Shown: positions 7,701 to 8,928 of the stretch, piece by piece
Numbering within the stretch: the stretch's first letter is position 1
How the letters are laid out: the number at the start of each line of letters is the position of its first letter
Assembly (NCBI GenBank): GCA_964354365.1
Contig: CAYGZM010000154.1
Span: 1-8,928 of the forward strand
DNA length: 8,928 bases
Source of the DNA: CAYGZM01 sp964354365
GTDB taxonomy: Bacteria > Planctomycetota > Phycisphaerae > Sedimentisphaerales > Anaerobacaceae
Direction of reading: 5' to 3'
The notes under the pieces: generated by a model
Database searches by the model: none
What the model was told of the DNA's origin: nothing
What the model saw: only the letters and a program-made list of their open reading frames with translations
Made by a program: the position numbers and the translations under genes

Positions 7701-8928
7701 ATACTTGCCATCCACGGTCTGAACAACGCTGGCAATCAGTCGGACTTCCTGGTTTCCGTCGAACTGGTCGCAGGCAACAGCGGAACGGCTTCCCCCGGCG
7801 GCGATGTCGCCCCTACCGCTATCGAATATGCAGGCCCGCGAAGTCTGGGCCAGAGCACACATATCAAGACTCGGACCAAGAGCGGTAGCACCTGGAGTCC
7901 TCTGAATGAAGCTGTCTTTGCGGTTGGCCCGGTGGCGGAGAGCCTGCGGATTACCGAGATAATGTACCATCCGCAGGAAACCGGCGACCCCAACGATCCA
8001 AACGAGGAGTTCATCGAGCTAAAGAACATCGGAGCCACGGCCATAAACCTCAATCTCGTGAGTTTCACCAACGGCATCGATTTCACTTTCCCCGCTATTG
8101 CTCTTTCTCGGGCAGGCGAACCGGGCAACCACGTTGTTGTCGTTAAGGACGTATCGGCGTTCACCGCTGCGCATCCGGGCTTTTCCGGCGTGATAGCCGG
8201 CCAGTACACCGGCAGCCTGAACAACGCAGGCGAGCGAATCGAGCTGCAGGACGCATTAGGCCAAACAATTCATAACTTTGCCTACAAGGACGGCTGGCGC
8301 AACATTAGCGATGGTCAGGGCTTCTCCTTAACGATAATAGACCCGGCCAACCCGGACCCGAATAACTGGGGGCGGAAGGATTCCTGGCGAGGCAGCGCGT
8401 ATGTGGGCGGGTCGCCCGGCTGGGACGACTGCGGGATTATTCCCAATCCCGGCGCCATCGTGATTAACGAGCTGCTCGCCCATTCACACGCTGTGGCCCC
8501 TGACTGGATAGAGCTGTACAACACAACGGACTCCGATATTGATATCGGCGGCTGGTATCTGAGCGACACGGAGATCGACCCTAAGAAATACAAATTCGCC
8601 GACGGGACAAAGATTCGCGCGTATGACTACCTCGTTCTCTATGAAGATGCCAACTTCGGCGAAGCAAGCACGGACCCGTGCAGCATCACGGGCTTCGGCT
8701 TCAGCGAGAACGGCGACAATGTGTGCCTGCGCTCCGCGGAGGGCGGCGTACTGACCGGCTACCGCGAGGCGGAGAGCTTCGGGGCCTCATATACGGGCGT
8801 ATCGTTCGGCAGGTACTTCAAGCGGAGCACCGGCAGTTACAACTCTGTGCCTATGGACTACAACACGCCCGGCTGGGCCAACGCCTATCCGGAAGTTGGG
8901 CCGATAGTTATCAACGAGATTATGTACA
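4797..8928 (+). CDS. Secreted CotH-kinase-like / lamin-tail-domain giant protein with N-terminal dockerin-like module (3' partial)
   Basis: The frame runs from GTG 4797 without a stop to the window end (1377 codons seen). Residues 1-24 form a signal peptide (R6, core 'ALLVLLLTTVSVAGLAWA'). The dockerin-like pair follows at once: 'GDCKVDFGDMQILTDQWL' (33-50) and a second loop at 57-77. Residues about 82-228 form a lamin-tail domain ('VINEFMASNS', 'DWIEIYNAG'). Residues about 241-320 form a chitobiase-C-like module ('IYYTTDGSSP'). Residues about 325-705 resemble a CotH kinase: 'MKRSMRLNFRAEYG' with K427, then D603/N608 ('TDWPAGNWW') and 'GWDAEWSW' with D627/E629, candidates for catalysis and metal binding. 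A second chitobiase-C-like module begins about 767 ('YYTVDGSDP') and resumes at 1001 ('GGDVAPTAIEY'), interrupted by a galactose-binding-like beta-sandwich. Lamin-tail domains follow at about 1050-1165 and 1219-1365, and another begins at 1368. CotH proteins of spore formers phosphorylate coat proteins; whether this one is an active kinase is unknown. C26 is not in a strict lipobox, so ordinary signal-peptidase cleavage is likelier than a lipoprotein. Confidence 0.93.
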   Translation, partial: MLNSSRALLVLLLTTVSVAGLAWAACPQGDLTGDCKVDFGDMQILTDQWLDPEGSQADLDHRNGVETRDFALLAGKWRQKGIPLVINEFMASNSKTKADPQGQYDDWIEIYNAGSFPIDTGGMHLTDNLDNPTKWQIPAGNPTLTTILAGHYLLIWADNDEIDYPAGLHAGFELNADTGDEVGLFDGNGVLIDSVEFPDQTANISYGRYPDANNTWRFLSSPTPGNANVGAYLGQVADTQFSQDRGFYDAPFSVTLATETEEAKIYYTTDGSSPLDTAGEFPRGVLYGSPITINTTTCLRTVAFRPGFKPTNVDAQTYIFPNDVIRQPANIPSYPNPWTWLGGSSYAYHDYEMDPEVVNDPAYSRMIKGALKAIPTMSIASGRAAMDVFYWGSGESVVSVELIHPNDLQKNVQATCGVEPHSHNRMKRSMRLNFRAEYGDSRFRSSIFEDAPLNGDSAVDELDRIVLRGGNNRSWARVWNPERTTYTMDQWYRDTQIVMSGIGSHGTFVHLYINGLYWGLYNPCERPDEWFASSYLGGEREDWYAVSHSGSHGGDASRFNYLKGALKDKDMSDPANYAEMKQYLDVEEYIDYLILTWFIGMTDWPAGNWWGGNRNDIPGPFMYFGWDAEWSWKTTRGHNNGWVHPDFRSNQSGGATIAAIWHSLRRNPDFMLSFADRAYKHLFNDGPLTDENCKVRYTALNDFVRDAVVAESARWGDTCEGLGQPTRTRDVDFVFAENETLGPGFMTGNRDKFIASLKNEGYYPELEPPQFNLHGGHVGSPFAVTLSNPNGSGKIYYTVDGSDPRVPAVSTSAGSTKLVEESDDKRVLVPVGPISDNWRGGGYFNDSGWTYVSGNPGGVGYERSSGYESYISIDLGAEMYNTQNTCYIRVPFTVEAGQLVGFDSMTLRMRYDDGFIAYINGTQIAWRNFDGVPAWNSAANNTNPDASAKVFEDVDVTTYLGALRAGDNILAIHGLNNAGNQSDFLVSVELVAGNSGTASPGGDVAPTAIEYAGPRSLGQSTHIKTRTKSGSTWSPLNEAVFAVGPVAESLRITEIMYHPQETGDPNDPNEEFIELKNIGATAINLNLVSFTNGIDFTFPAIALSRAGEPGNHVVVVKDVSAFTAAHPGFSGVIAGQYTGSLNNAGERIELQDALGQTIHNFAYKDGWRNISDGQGFSLTIIDPANPDPNNWGRKDSWRGSAYVGGSPGWDDCGIIPNPGAIVINELLAHSHAVAPDWIELYNTTDSDIDIGGWYLSDTEIDPKKYKFADGTKIRAYDYLVLYEDANFGEASTDPCSITGFGFSENGDNVCLRSAEGGVLTGYREAESFGASYTGVSFGRYFKRSTGSYNSVPMDYNTPGWANAYPEVGPIVINEIMY
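7944..8928 (+). repeat. C-terminal series of lamin-tail domains
   Basis: Three successive modules open with the same strand: 'LRITEIMYHP' (residue 1050), 'AIVINELLAHSH' (about 1221) and 'PIVINEIMY' (1369, cut by the window end). The first two carry the matching 'EFIELKN' or 'DWIELYN' strand. With the N-terminal copy at residue 82 this gives at least four. Lamin-tail domains in bacteria are found on secreted and surface proteins and are thought to serve binding or anchoring. Confidence 0.85.

Overview
The window holds three large genes, all on the + strand, for exported, multi-domain, extracellular-type proteins. The first is cut by the left edge and the third by the right edge. The mix of modules points to a polysaccharide-degrading planctomycete of the Phycisphaerae type (Sedimentisphaerales-like): dockerin-like 'VDFKDYAxLxxxWL' repeats, LamG and concanavalin-like domains, a DUF5060 glycoside hydrolase, a CotH-type kinase fold, chitobiase-C-like modules and lamin-tail domains. 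This is inference from remembered family patterns; no 16S or housekeeping gene is present.

Layout. 1-966: the C-terminal part of a secreted protein, running from the end of a beta-sandwich through half a dockerin-like module, a DUF1349/concanavalin-like domain, and the other half of the dockerin. 967-1127: intergenic, with a perfect 13-bp hairpin that probably ends the first transcript. 1128-4430: a complete 1100-residue secreted glycoside hydrolase candidate (signal peptide, DUF5060, TIM-barrel-like catalytic region, collagen-binding-like domain, two FN3-like repeats, dockerin-like pair, LamG). 4431-4796: intergenic, with hairpins, a good sigma70-like promoter and a leader that can fold. 4797-8928: a reading frame of at least 1377 codons with no stop, starting at GTG. 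It encodes a signal peptide, an N-terminal dockerin-like pair, a lamin-tail domain, a chitobiase-C-like module, a CotH-like kinase region, a second chitobiase-C-like module split by a beta-sandwich insert, and further lamin-tail domains.

How they fit together. All three proteins carry the same kind of dockerin-like module, but at different places (split and C-terminal, internal, N-terminal). No cohesin or scaffoldin is visible here. The most economical reading is a family of exported carbohydrate-active, adhesive or surface proteins that share a docking module whose partner lies elsewhere. The two domain-within-domain insertions (in genes 1 and 3), the repeated short dockerin variant, and a secreted kinase-like fold joined to lamin-tail repeats are the points most worth a second look. 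I see no RNA genes, CRISPR array, insertion sequence or credible minus-strand gene.
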